NCBI RefSeq assembly: GCF_037975245.1 | Contig: NC_092566.1 | Location: forward strand, 17,455,001 to 17,519,000 | Reading direction: 5' to 3' | From: Apostichopus japonicus | Lineage: Eukaryota > Echinodermata > Holothuroidea > Aspidochirotida > Stichopodidae | DNA: 64,000 nucleotides | Program-made: the position numbers and the translations under genes | The notes under the pieces: model-generated | Database searches by the model: none | What the model was told of the DNA's origin: nothing | The model's input: the letters and a program-made list of their open reading frames with translations, nothing else | Part shown: positions 1 to 13,500 of the stretch, piece after piece | Layout: every line of letters begins with the position of its first letter | Position numbering within the stretch: the first letter of the stretch is position 1

Positions 1-605
1 ATATATATAATATATATATATAATAATATATAATATATAATAATATATAATAATATATAATAATAATATATATATAATATAATATATATAATATATATAA
101 TATAATATATAATATATAATATATATATATATAATATAATTCGTATATATAATATATATTCGTATAAGTTATCCAATTTGGCAATTTGGCAATTTGGCAA
201 TTTGGTAATTTTTTTTAAATTTGGCAATTTGGTAATTTTGCAATTTCGTATACCCTTATGATTTTGTTCGATTTTGGCCCAAATCACGACTTTTTTAATT
301 CTTCCCAAAATTATATATAATATAATATAATATATAATATATATTATAATATATAATATAATTATAATATATAATATATAATATTAATATATAATATAAT
401 TATAATATATATATATATAATTATAATATATAATATAATATAATATATATATAATATATATAATATATATATAATAATATATATATATAATAATATATAA
501 TATATAATAATATATAATAATATATAATTATAATATATATATAATATATATAATATAATATATAATATATATATATAATATAATTCGTATATATAATATA
601 TATTC
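1..605. repeat. AT-rich microsatellite with one embedded partial satellite unit
   Basis: Long runs of alternating TA and TAA fill about 1-167 and 311-600. Between them, about 168-311, lies a piece of the 324-bp satellite that occupies the next 2 kb, including several short copies of the motif AATTTGGC. The AT runs appear to have expanded inside a satellite unit, because the same satellite piece recurs immediately after the second AT run. Reading frames here are low complexity and not coding. Confidence 0.85.
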
Positions 606-2745
606 GTATAAGTTATCCAATTTGGCAATTTGGCAATTTGGCAATTTGGTAATTTTTTTTAAATTTGGCAATTTGGTAATTTGGCAATTTCGTATACCCT
701 TATGATTTTGTTCGATTTTGGCCCAAATCACGACTTTTTTAATTCTTCCCAAAATTGTACCTGCGGTGTGTGGCGCCCTTTTGATACCTTTCCATGTGAT
801 CAGAGCAGAATAAACAGTCATATTTCGGTGACAAATGAAATTTAAAAACCATATCTTGACGTCATTTCATATCAAATTTAAATGACTAAAACTTCGTCGA
901 ATTCCACTTTTGTCACGAGAGAAGCGTTTATTTGGGTTCTGGGAATCCGTATAAGTTATCCTGAGAGATATTTGAGAACTTTCATTTTTGGCCGAAATTT
1001 GGCAATTTCGTAAGGATATACCCTTATGATTTTGTTCGATTTTGGCCAAAATCACGACTTTTTTAATTTTCCCCAAAATTGTACCTGCGGTGTGTGGCGC
1101 CCTTTTGATACCTTTTCATGTGATCAGAGCAGAATAAACAGTCATACTTCGGTGAAAAATGTAATTTAAAAACCATATCTTGACGTCATTTCATATCAAA
1201 TTTAAATGACTAAAACTTCGTCGAATTCCACTTTTGTCACGAGAGAAGCGTTTATTTGGGTTCTGGGAGTCCGTATAAGTTATCCTGAGAGAAATTTGAG
1301 AACTTTCATTTTTGGCCGAAATTTGGCAATTTCGTAAGGCTATACCCTTATGATTTTGTTCGATTTTGGCCAAAATCACGACTTTTTTAATTCTTCCCAA
1401 AATTGTACCTGCGGTGTGTGGCGCCCTTTTGATACCTTTTCATGTGATCAGAGCAGAATAAACAGTCATATTTCGGTGAAAAATGAAATTTAAAAACCAT
1501 ATCTTGACGTCATTTCATATCAAATTTAAATGACTAAAACTTCGTCGAATTCCACTTTTGTCACGAGAGAAGCGTTTATTTGGGTTCTGGGAATCCCGTA
1601 TAAGTTATCCTGAGAGATATTTGAGAACTTTCATTTTTGGCCGAAATTTGGCAATTTCGTAAGGCTATACCCTTATGATTTTGTTCGATTTTGGCCAAAA
1701 TCACGACTTTTTTAATTTTCCCCAAAATTGTACCTGCGGTGTGTGGCGCCCTTTTGATACCTTTTCATGTGATCAGAGCAGAATAAACAATCATATTTCG
1801 GTGAAAAATGAAATTTAAAAACCATATCTTGACGTCATTTCATATCAAATTTAAATGACTAAAACTTCGTCGAATTCCACTTTTGTCACGAGAGAAGCGT
1901 TTATTTGGGTTCTGGGAGTCCGTATAAGTTATCCTGAGAGAAATTTGAGAACTTTCATTTTTGGCCGAAATTTGGCAATTTCGTAAGGCTATACCCTTAT
2001 GATTTTGTTCGATTTTGGCCAAAATCACGACTTTTTTAATTCTTCCCAAAATTGTACCTGCGGTGTGTGGCGCCCTTTTGATACCTTTCCATGTGATCAG
2101 AGCAGAATAAACAGTCATATTTCGGTGACAAATGAAATTTAAAAACCATATCTTGACGTCATTTCATATCAAATTTAAATGACTAAAACTTCGTCGAATT
2201 CCACTTTGGTCACGAGAGAAGCGTTTATTTGGGTTCTGGGAATCCGTATAAGTTATCCTGAGAGATATTTGAGAACTTTCATTTTTGGCCGAAATTTGGC
2301 AATTTCGTAAGGCTATACCCTTATGATTTTGTTCGATTTTGGCCAAAATCACGACTATTTTAATTCTTCCCAAAATTGTACCTGCGGTGTGTGGCGCCCT
2401 TTTGATACCTTTTCATGTGATCAGAGCAGAATAAACAGTCATATTTCGGTGAAAAATGAAATTTAAAAACCATATCTTGACGTCATTTCATATCAAATTT
2501 AAATAACTAAGGCTTCTCAAACAGGGATTTGAGAACTTTATTTTTGCCCGAAATTTGGCAATTTTGTAAGGCTATACCTTTATGATTTTGTTCGATTTTG
2601 GCCCAAATCACGACTTTTTTAATTCTTCCCAAAATTGTACCTGCGGTGTGTGGTGCCCTTTTGATTCCTTTCTATGTGATAAGAGTAGTATAAACCCTCA
2701 TATTTTGGTGGAAAATGAAATTTAACAACCATATCTTGACATCAT
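606..2745. repeat. Tandem satellite array, 324-bp unit
   Basis: The marker CTGCGGTGTGTGGCGCCC recurs at 761, 1085, 1409, 1734, 2058 and 2382, spacings of 324, 324, 325, 324 and 324 bp, then once more in variant form at 2641 (259 bp later). The array therefore holds about six full units and decays at its right edge. Each unit contains the palindrome TGACGTCA. The unit length is a multiple of three, so a minus-strand reading frame of about 69-92 codons recurs in each unit, but it ends at the same stop in each and resembles nothing known. Confidence 0.93.
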
Positions 2746-3721
2746 TGTTACAGAGCACTGACCACTTGGCCATGGCAATTATTGAGAAGTTTCTAATATT
2801 TTCACTTCAGAATGGAAGAAGTGAGGAAAAGAGCCCCCCCCCCCCCCAAAAAAAAAGGATGCCTCAACTGAGGTTTGAACTCAAGACAATGATATTGTCT
2901 GACTCCATATTTTCCTTCTGATAAGCTAATTGTTCTTGCTTGCAATATGTGGGTTTATTAACTCCATAACTTTCTTTAGTTTCTACAAGCCCTCCCTAGC
3001 CCCATTATGCACCACCAATTTCTTTATCATTTTTTATTTTTATAATTCCTTGCTGGAGGTAAAAGGAATCTGTGAGATGGTGATGGCCCATATGTGTGCC
3101 TTTGCGACACCTTGGTTTATAAACATGTAATGCAAAGGTACATGGTGGTTGAACTCCATACAGGCATCTGAGTCAAAGAACCCTATTGTCATTGGAGGTC
3201 AAGGTCAGCAAAGGTCAGAGTCTGAAAACTTGTAAAAACTATAACTTTGAAAGTAAAGCATGGATGAACTTTAAACTCAGTATGTGACTTCATCTTAGAG
3301 ATTACAAAATATTTTTATCACTTCCATAGAGATTAAAGGTCATTTGAGGTCACCAAAGGTCAAAGTCAGACAACTGTAATTTTATAACTTCAAAGGCAAA
3401 GCAGAGATGAAATTCAACCAAAGTAGGTGGGTCCAACTTTAATAGCGAGTACAAAAAGTCCTATTGTGTTTCATAGAGGTCAAAGGTCACCATATGTCAA
3501 AGTCTGAAAATTGAACTTGATGTCTTCAAAAGTGAAGCTTGGATGTTCTCACACTCGGTATGTAGATCAGACTTTATACGAAAGTACAATAATCTGTTTC
3601 TCCAGCCATGCCCAAATTTTGAAAGAGGGCCGTGTTCCAAGAAACTTGACAAGTTGCAGATGTTGACTAAGAATCACAATGGTACCGTGAGTTGAACGTA
3701 TATACACTTGTGTTTGTCATT
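2746..3721. repeat. Degenerate repeat rich in AGGTCA half-sites
   Basis: From about 3180 to 3620 a loosely conserved segment of roughly 130-150 bp repeats about three times. Each copy carries two or three AGGTCA-type hexamers followed by a stretch like ATAACTTTGAAAGTAAAGC. A further copy lies at about 4300-4560, and an inverted set lies in a carboxypeptidase intron at about 8030-8460. The rest of this stretch is unique-looking non-coding DNA with a C/A run at 2836-2858. I see no gene. Confidence 0.6.
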
Positions 3722-4140
3722 ATTGCAGGAGAGATCTTTTGAAACATATCATCAAAGTTTCAAGTGACAGGCTAATTGTGTTTCCGCAGACTCCTCAACA
3801 TATCCTACAGGGACCACATCTCCAATCAAGAAGTGAGGAAAAGAATTGGCCAGGCTATCGGGCCCTACGATGACCTCCTCACCATTGTGAAAAAACGCAA
3901 ATTGAGATGGTATGGCCATGTCACAAGATTTACAGGACTGGCTAAGACGATCATGCAGGGCACGGTACCGTGAGAAGGAGAGACAGACAAAGGAAAAGAT
4001 GGGAGGACAACATCCCAGAGTGGACGGGCCTCAAACTGCCTGATGCCCTTCGAGAGGCCGAGGACAGGAAGAAGTGGAAAGAAATTGTTGGGAGGGCATC
4101 TGTGGCGCCCCTACGGTCTACCAGACTTCGGGATAGGTGA
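3722..4140 (+). pseudogene. Non-LTR retrotransposon reverse transcriptase, C-terminal remnant
   Basis: The translation contains RKLRWYGHV, then an RQRKRWEDNI block and an EWTGL...EAEDRKKW block. These are typical of the region after the polymerase domain in non-LTR retrotransposons annotated as 'endonuclease-reverse transcriptase-like'. The first part is in the frame reading through 3776-3973 and meets a stop at the QGTVP position. The second part resumes in another frame at about 3974 and ends at a TGA at 4138-4140. The endonuclease and the catalytic YxDD region are absent, so this is a 5'-truncated, frameshifted copy. Confidence 0.8.
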
Positions 4141-7100
4141 GGTGAGTTGAGTTTCTAGAGCCAAAATGCACAGGTGGAACTTTGAAATATGCAGGCTTCT
4201 CCCAACATGATCATATATCTTGTGAGCTTTTTCACGCTATTGTGCAACTTCCGAGTCAGAGATTCTGAACAGTACATATCACATTGGACCTATATGACTT
4301 GAGGTTAAAATCTGAAAGCCAAGCAAATCTTGAATGAACTTCGTACTTGGTAGGAGGATCCAATGTAGTAAGTATTAAAAAGAACCCTGTTGATTTTTTA
4401 TGGAGTTCAAAGGTCAATGGAGGTCAGTATTGGTCAAATTTTGAAAACGTTATGATAGCAATAACTTTAAAGGTAATGCTTGATTGAACTTCATACTTGG
4501 AATGTGGATGCACCTTTTTATAGTACAAATAAATTTGTGTGCACAGTTAAGCCAATTTTGTGCCTATAAAATGCGGGCCAAGAGATTACTAACTTGGATT
4601 TCTGGTTCTCTATTGTGAAGAAAGAAGTCCTTGAGGCGAATGAGATATCAATAGGCGGTGTACAACGCTACTGTAAACATCAAACTGTTAGCAGACGGTT
4701 AACGATAAATCATCTCTGACAACAATTCACAAAAGGTTTGCGGCTTACTTTCGATAGATTAATGTAATCAAATTAGCATGAGAGATTCACATGGTAACTG
4801 CAAAGTCAAAAGAGAAAGAGAAAGAGGTTTCATTTTAAAGTTAACTACGACCATAAATATATATTTATCCATTCTTTACACTAAGCGTTCATCTGAAAAT
4901 TGCCTTAAAGCTCAAAAAAAAAAAATGTATGCTAAAAAATTATTATTACGGCTACAATCTCACCAGAAAAATAAACTTCTTCCATTTATTATAATACCAC
5001 AAAGCTTACTTTTATGATTTACCTTTCAATAATAAATGTACTTAGTTTTCCAACAAAACATATAGAAACATTTAACATAATATAACTGTTCAACAATAGT
5101 ATATGAATCTTCTAACATGATCTTCCACTCAGTATAACTCCTCCCGACCTGTTCCCACAAAAACAAAAATTTCTCCAAAAATAATTTTTTTTTACCCAAG
5201 TGAATGAAAACACTTTTCTAGGACTATGCTCACTTTGATTGTATGCATGAGATTATGAGAAATCACCTTTTCGCTTGCCAACTTACATGGTGGGAGTTGC
5301 TTTGAAAGTACTTGAAATGTAATATGCAGGGAAAAGAATATGCTCATATCAATTTTAATCATAAATGGAATGATTAACTGCAAAATTGGTTCATCAGCCT
5401 TTTCATAAGACATATCCTGATTTAATCTGCATCTTTTAAGTGACCTTTAAAGTGACCTTACACCAATAAAAAAAAATAGAAAATAAATAAATAAAACAAG
5501 AGTGAGAGACATGTTAAGTAATTGATTACAGTGAAGCCTACATTATCTGTACCTTCTGCGATTCAGTGATATCTGGATGATCGGATATTCATAATTCTTT
5601 TTATACGTTAAGTGTATCATGCTGTAAGTTTATACATTTCGACTCACGGGTACGATACATTATAAGACAAATGTAGGTAAAGAGTAAGAGGTCCAAACAT
5701 CACACTCAATCAATTTGTTTGTTTAGTTTGGCCTCAATTTCTCAGTTGTCTGTCACAGACCAGATGTGTAGACTTGTGATCTAGGTATCAAATAATTCTA
5801 TTTCTATAATTTCATAAAATCAAAATCTACAATTATATACGTGTGCAGACTTTTGTGACCTGAGTATCAAATAGTTCTATTTCATAGTTCCTAAAAATCG
5901 CAAATCTCCAATCATGATGAGAGGGTAAAAGTGAGCGACAATAATCTTGAATATCAGAAACTTACCGTAAGCGATCAAGATAATTAGGTTGTTTCTCTAA
6001 GTATTAAGCCTGAAGTATTTAACCTAAACAATTTTCTTTAGCTTTCATTTACTTCCATATTCCTCCCACTGTGTTTGTTTTAACTACATGTTTGTATTGT
6101 TCCTTAAAACTAAAGACAAATAAATAAGATTATAAAATATTAAAGACACCAGAATATTCAGCCTCCTGTATATTGAGTTGTTTTATCTTCAAAAAAACTC
6201 TCCCTCCTCGATGTATGGTAAACAACACCATAAATTGTCATGCTATGATTTCACTCCATGCTTAACACACGTCTTCTGGTCACTGCTAAAACAAGCTAAC
6301 CTTCCCGTTGTTTTATTGGGTTTTTTTTTTAACTCCCTGTAATCAAACCAAGTGCCTCTTGGATATCATCATTCCTTAACAAAGTTGATCCATCTAGCAG
6401 ATGGGCCATCTCAACAAGTCAAATATTTTATTGAAGATGGAGATTTCGCAGTCCAAGAGTCTGCCGTCTTTGAGCTTCTCAAATCACAACAACAACTACA
6501 AATAGTTTCCTTTCAATTCAAACTTCCTCAGTATGGTGGAGAATATTTGCGACAAGTTTGATCGTAAATATTTATATGCATTAAGTATCTTCAAAATTAA
6601 CCTTGACAAACATGTAGCAATGTCACATGATGAGAACTAGGAAAAGTCACCCCCCCATTTCCTCACCCCCCCACCCTCCACACCCTCATCTTCCCCAACA
6701 TCCACTGAATAACTGAACACAATTGATCACAATACATTCAAGGCAACATTAAACTCTCTTTATCTACAAAAACTATAATGCTGCATATTTTCTTTTCTAA
6801 AGGTTCACAAACGGTGGGGCTATTAAGCTAAACACAAGGTTCACATTTCTTTCATGTATGGGAATGAATTTGATGCCACTGGAATCAACTTTGACTATAC
6901 AGGTTGGTTGGTTGCTTGATTCCAGTTAAGAAACTGCCTTCTTGTTGCTTTGAGATTTTCCATTCTACTTCTTAAAACTAGATGATGTTAAGATTCGAAG
7001 AGCATTCTCTCGATAGAATGGGCACTATGCCAGTGTTTATGGAATCTTATAAAGTACATTGGACATGTGTCTGACATCGAAAAACTTTTATCATCTAGCA

Positions 7101-7348
7101 CCGAAATGTATCCTGCAAGATAATTTTGTAATAGTTCGATACTAACTGATCTAATAAAAAAAAAAAAATCTGTGACACCTGATCCTTATAGCTGCTGCAA
7201 TTATTGACCCTAAGACTGATATTTTGTAGAGACAACACGTTTACATTCCCATACATGAAAGACGAGAGGGCACCAATAAACTATGTGGAGGTAACACACT
7301 GATGGAATGAACGAGGAAAAAAACTTATTCACAGACTATGTGAATACA
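4141..7348. other. Intergenic DNA without a recognised gene
   Basis: AT-rich sequence with short homopolymers. The only structure seen is another AGGTCA-repeat copy at about 4300-4560 and a C-rich patch at 6650-6690. The plus-strand frame at 6352-6561 has no splice context, no recognisable domain and no neighbours on its strand, so I do not call it. The right end is the 3' flank of the carboxypeptidase gene; I did not find a convincing canonical poly(A) signal there. Confidence 0.5.
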
Positions 7349-7560
7349 CTAGAGTTGGTTTAGCAGATTCTCCAGTCGCTCGTCGAACCCCTTGACAGTC
7401 TTGGGGATTTCGTTGCTGGGACGAAGCTCAAAGTTGCAGATGGATGCAGTCTCCATCTCGGCAACATAGCAGGTTTTGGTCTCGGAGCTGTAGCCATCCG
7501 CGGATGCGGTGACCCTGTAGGCACCGCTGGTCAGGAGACGCCAGTAATCGCCGTCGAGTG
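7349..7560 (-). CDS. Carboxypeptidase exon 7 (C-terminus, stop TAG)
   Basis: Acceptor CCAATTGCAG. Encodes [18 protein letters not shown], completing the transthyretin-like domain, then a charged tail ending in [10 protein letters not shown] and TAG at 7349-7351. The tail is amphipathic, not a GPI signal. Confidence 0.92.
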
Positions 7561-10500
7561 CTGCAATTGGAATATAGAGGGCAGTGTAACTAAGACGGCA
7601 GGTGAGGGTTAAATGATGAAAGGATAGCACTAGTTAGCAGTCCTGTGTACCACCAAAATCAATCTTATAAATAACCAGAAAGCCAGGTGGCTTTGTGATT
7701 CCAAAGCAAAAGTCATCTTGCATAAATCACAGAGAGAATGGCCAAAGTTTGAGAGCTCGATATAACCTGTTGACCCCTTGAGCCAACTTTTGTACCCAAT
7801 TGAGATGACCTGTTGACCCCTTGAAACTCAGAGGGTGAAAACTGATAAGAGCCCTTATGAGGGGGTTAAAGAAACACTGTGTGAAAAAGGTTTCATTTCC
7901 TGGATGCCTATGTGTTGTTGCTCAGCCCTTTCTCAAAACTGTCTGAACTGAGTTTACCAAACTATGTTCACCAAATGAAAATCATTGGAGAATTCACAGA
8001 TTAATTGTAGCTTTAATTTTGGGGTTATCCTATTTAATAGGTTTTCAGACTTTGACATCTGTTGACCTCATGTGACATTTGACCTCTACCAACATCAATA
8101 GGGTTGTTGCACTCACCAAGCTGGATCAACATAACAAAGTTTTCAGTTCAAGAAAGATGTACTTTCTTGAGTTATCGTGTTTACAAGGTTTTCAGGCTTT
8201 GACATAAATGTTGACCACCAATTTCAATAGGGTGCTTGCACTCATCAAGCTGGATCTGCATACCATTTACAAAGTTCAACAAAGATGTACTTTTTGAGTT
8301 ATCCCAGAAATTGACCTCTGTTGACCCCAAATGACAATTGAACTTCACAGCAAAGAATGAGGTTCTTTGTACTCAATAAGACGGATCCACATACTAAATA
8401 TGAAGTTCATCCATCTTGAACTTTTTGAGTTGCTGTGTTTACAAGCGTCACACAAACACACAAGGTCACCATTGCCAAACATTCCATCTGCCTCTGGCAG
8501 GGACTTAAAAAATGTTTTTACCATCAGATTTCATGACGTGTGATGTATCGGGCAAATTGTAAAAGATTTGAGGAAATGTGATATATTTGTTGATTGTATA
8601 ACTTTTCAGGAATATGCAATGGTTATACAGTGTTGCCAACAGATAGATCTGTCCATTGTATCATAAAAGCGTCGCCAGTATTTCTGGGTATAAGTTGTTG
8701 GCTCGAGGCATGATGGGTACTTACCAGTGGTGATGTCATGATCTATGCCCGCGACATTAATGTTTGCGTTCGGAATGCCGTTGCCTTCTTCATCGACTAC
8801 AATGCCCTTGATACCGATGTGAGTCTAAACAATGGAAAAAAAACAATGGAAAAGAAACAAAAAGTAATCAGGGAACGTTTAAATGTTCGGTCTCAGTGTA
8901 AGTTGCTGAGTTACCAAAATAAAAAAAAAATCAAACTGTTTTATTGTTATAAATAATTGTCTTCTGTCCCCCCACCTTCTACCCTTGTTCCCCCACCCAC
9001 ATCACTTCTCTTCTCATGGCTACCCTTTTTCCTCCACACCTTTCTGCCTTTGTCCCTCGCCAGCTTATACCCTACCCCCTTCCCTTAATCCTCTCTTTGT
9101 CCCTCAACAGTTTATCTCCTACCTCTCCTCTTCCCCTGCTGGTTTCTTTCTTTCTTCTCTCCATCCCTTGTTTACTAATCCCCTTACATCTATCTCTTTG
9201 TGTTCACCATGCTCATTAACCTGTCTGTATTCTGGGTGTGTTTTTTTCCCTTCTAGTACTGTTACTTGTCATTTTAGCCTTTGAAGAAGATCCTGCTAGG
9301 ATCATAACGTCAGGCCAACTTACTTTTACATATTTTCTTACACAGGCTCTCTAGTGGATAAGCTGTTTGCTAACAGTTTTATTTTATTTTTATTTTGTTA
9401 TAAATAAATAAATAAATAGTTGATTATGTACAGTGAGAGTTAATCTTGCAGTCAATGTCTTCTTGATGTTTGGAATACCTGCTTCCATGATCAAAGACCT
9501 CTGACATAAGGAACATCACTACAATGTAAGAGTTCTTGAGGCTAGAGTTCCTTTTATGGATGAGTGATTTGTGCATTGCAATGAATGAAGGCAAAGCCAT
9601 GTTTCAGCTCAGTTGCCAAGGCGATGATGACACTTATTCAACTCTTGCTAGATACACTGTCATGAAACTTTTTTCATCTCTGTCATCTTTGTTATGAAGT
9701 ATGCCATCAGAATGTGACTCTATCACCTTGTTATGAAGATACTAAAAATCCTGATTTTGAAGTCAATGTCTGTAAATTTACTTGTACAACCTATCGTGGG
9801 TCACCCCACTGTCAGAGAAATCATTCCCATGTGGTCTGTGCGTGACAGAGACAGAAAGCAACCAAACTTGATTATAAACTGCTATTTACGACACTATCCT
9901 CTTGCAAACTTATGGAAGCTTGTCAGTAACTTCCATCCATTACTTTAGAACTGGAACAAATTTGATTTGATATAATTAATTTCGATTTCAGCTCTGCTTA
10001 GAATCAACGAGAGAGGGAGGGAGACAGAGAGAACTGTTAGCAATCTGCTTACATACTGTCGCAAAAAAGCCAGCATAATAATAATAACAAATTACATCTA
10101 TATAGCGCTTAATACTGCGTTTCAAAGCGCTTTACAAAGTAGGAAAGAGACAAAGGAAACCAAGAAAAAAAAAGAAACTAGGAATCAAACAGAAATGTTT
10201 TAAGTTGTCTCTTGAAAATACAAAGGGAGGGAGAGTCACAAACGTGAAATGGGAGTTCGTTCCAAAGAGAAGGCGCAGCGACAGATAAATAGATAAATTC
10301 TGTCAAAAGTGAGAGGGGCCTGACGTTTCTATCTTAGCAGATTCTTCTTTAGAGGTTAACTGAAACGAAAACACCTAAGGACACGTTAAGAGACACGGAC
10401 TGACAGACAAACTGGACGAATGAGACAGCAATGAATAGAGCAAAACAGAATCATTAAAAGGGAGGTAAGATGAAAGAAGAGGATGACAGGAGCATTAAGG

Positions 10501-13500
10501 GCTCTCGAAGGGCTCCAGGCACAGCGTGAAGGAGTGACTGGTTTGGGTGGATCGTCTGCCTAAACCTACCATTCTGATGTAATGCAGCAGTGAGTTCAAG
10601 TTATCCAACCAGTACTGTTGGAGTTCACTCTCGGGAGGCATCTTCACGCAGCTCAACTCTATGGTCAGCTCGAAGGTATTGGTGTGGAGGTAGTTGTAAT
10701 CTTGCATACCTAGAAAGGAGGAGATTAAAGAAGAACTATGATGTACCAACAAAATCCCAGTAGTAAGATTTTGTTGCGAGTGACTGGCATCTGGCCTCCT
10801 CAAATCTCATATGAGTGTTCATACTGAGAGGATGTTATCTAAACAGGGGATCCAAAACCAGACATGATCCTCTGCTCGTTTTCCAGTGTGAACACTGCCT
10901 ACTATTATCCTTTATCACTTCCCAATTATCGCCACCTCGCCACGGACTTACCGCCACTTAATGGATACCATTCTGCTCCATTAGTGATGCCATCTGGGAA
11001 CAGCTGTGAGCCCATGTCAGTGCAGGCCGCCTTGTTGCCTTGCTGTGACATGACCGGATGCCACTGGGAGTAGCTCAGTGCCAGGAAGCGGAATACGTCG
11101 TTGTCGGGCGACACCGAAAAGCCCTTCTTCCCAGTGCAGCTATCATCGTAGGGGTAGTTGGCTACGATGTCACCACCGTGCAAGTTTGCTGATAGAACAA
11201 ACGGGTACTCCTGCAGCCACTCTATAACTGCTTCTGTTTCAGGTTCAAGCTGGAGATGAACCAAGAATATTTTTTTTAGTTTGTTTTGTTATATGCACAA
11301 TATATATTCACTGTGCTGGTAACAGCTTCCTCACACACCAGTTAAACACCAAACATAGAATACTTGTAACATTCACTGCGCTGGTAACAGATTCTTCACA
11401 CACCAGTTAATCACCATACTATGAATACTATGTGCTGGTAACAACTTCCTCACACACCAGTTTAGCAAATTACAGTGAATACTTACATTCACTGTGCTAA
11501 TAACAGATTCCTCACACACCAGTTTAAACACAATACAGTGCATACTTACCTTCAATCTGCCGGTAACTGCTTCGATGTGGTTGTTAGGTCCGTGTCTACG
11601 GGTGTGGTCAAAATTAAAGCAGTTCCGTTTGTCTCCAAATAAAACTCTATCCAAGTCAGGAAAGTTTCTATTCAGATCTTTGTCGTTAGCATTTGTGCGA
11701 CCAACCAACCAATCATTAGTCGATTCTTCTTTTAACTGACCATTAAAGAAAAAGAACAGTATGTTTGAACTGACCAATGATAAAAAACAATATTTTTGAA
11801 CTGACCAATGAAAACCCAGTTCTCAAGTTAAATACATCATGTTTTCTGCTTCTTTCACATCATTCTTCCTTTGACAGTCTTAAGTCAAGTACCACTGCCA
11901 GACTATGACAAACATCAACACAACATGCCAGCCCAAAAGTTCATCAATATCATAAAACTTACTGGAAGCTGGCGGAAACGCACAAAGCAGTTTCGCGGAA
12001 CTACTACCTGAGAAAGTTATGCTACTCAAAAACGAACACATGGGCGTGGGTCGCACACTAAAAACAGCCCCCAAACTCCCTCCCTTTATAAGAAAAGGAT
12101 ACTTATCAGGCTGTAAAAGACTGTAGAACGTTCTGAAATCCCAAAAGATGTATAGAAGGTAAAAATCCAATGTATTGCGGGCAATTTCCGTAAGATTTGG
12201 TATCCACTACAAAAACTCATGTCTAAACACTTTGGATGGTAGAATGAGAAGGAAGGGCAACGACCGGAGGAGCCGGTCACTGAGGGTGCACAGTGTTAAA
12301 AGATTACCAGGGCACACTAGACACGGTAGAATGAGGTGCTAAGGTTGTGAGGAGACAGGTAAGCGAGGAGCGAAGTAAATTTCAAGCAACTTGAAACAGC
12401 TCAAAGATAAAGGCTATCATCCTCGTGACAATTTTAAGTCACAACACCGTTCCCTACACAGGAAGAAGATGATATAAAGTAAAGGGTCAAGTTAAAGTCA
12501 AGTGGTGACTGCTCCAGGATGTCTTAAGTTCACCCCTGTTGCTGTACATACACATTGACAATTGGTAAAACTAGACCATCTGATGTGCCGGTGAAGAAAA
12601 AGGCTTCCGAGGACAACACAAGAAGTGCAAAGGCTTGACCGAAAGAAACCCTCTGGGGAATATTTGGGAAACCTAACATACAAGTACTGTAACTTACTGT
12701 ACAGGCCTCTTACTGAATCAACAGTCATTTTGAATTCATTTTGAAGTGTACCCTCCTTCATATTTAGGAATAATTAGGCTGGAGATTCATTTTTTTTTAA
12801 ACTGTCAGCGATATGAGTACAGTATGAAAGAAATCGGAAGCAATACCATTATTATACCAATATCTTATAAATTATGACATCTTTTTTGTTGGTTGTACCA
12901 CAGTACGGAGGGGTATCTCAATGCTGTGAATTTGGTTTACAGTTTAAGTGAGATATTCTGCACATAAATGAAAGTTTGTAAGATTTGTAAGAAATATAAA
13001 CTTATTTACATTTTTCCTTTGAAAATTAACTTGGTTCTTTCAGACAGCTTTACTTTTATATATATACACTTTAAACTTATAACAAGTCAAATTTATAATA
13101 TAAACTTTTTTTCAATATGGCTTTGAAAACAATTAATTTGGTGCTTTCAGACAACTTTACTTTTATATATAGAAAACTTATATTCAACAGTCAAATTTTG
13201 TAATATATAAACTTATTTTCAATTTGGCTTTGAAAAATTAATTTTGGTGCTTTCAGACAGCTTTTACTTTGATATGTATGTGGCAAAAACCTTCCATCTG
13301 GCTTCATGGCTGCTAGGATACCACGCGACAACGGCAGGCCTGATTCATGTTACTGAACGATTCATAGAATTTCACGTGTCAACGACAGACAATTTCACGT
13401 CGTGACATCTCCCATTTGACATTGTCACTTTTACAGACACAGTTCTATATTACAGGCATGAGCTTTTTCTTCAAATTCGCGGAATATCCGTGATTTCTCT

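Noticed and set aside
606-2400. Repeated minus-strand open frames of 69-92 codons in the satellite
   Set aside because: They are the same frame copied with each 324-bp unit (a multiple of three), with no domain and no splice or promoter context.
6352-6561. Plus-strand frame of 69 codons
   Set aside because: No recognisable domain, no splice sites that make sense, and isolated.
11880-12761. Minus-strand frames in carboxypeptidase intron 2
   Set aside because: No homology to the enzyme, and they are not needed: exons 2 and 3 join in frame at a conserved site.
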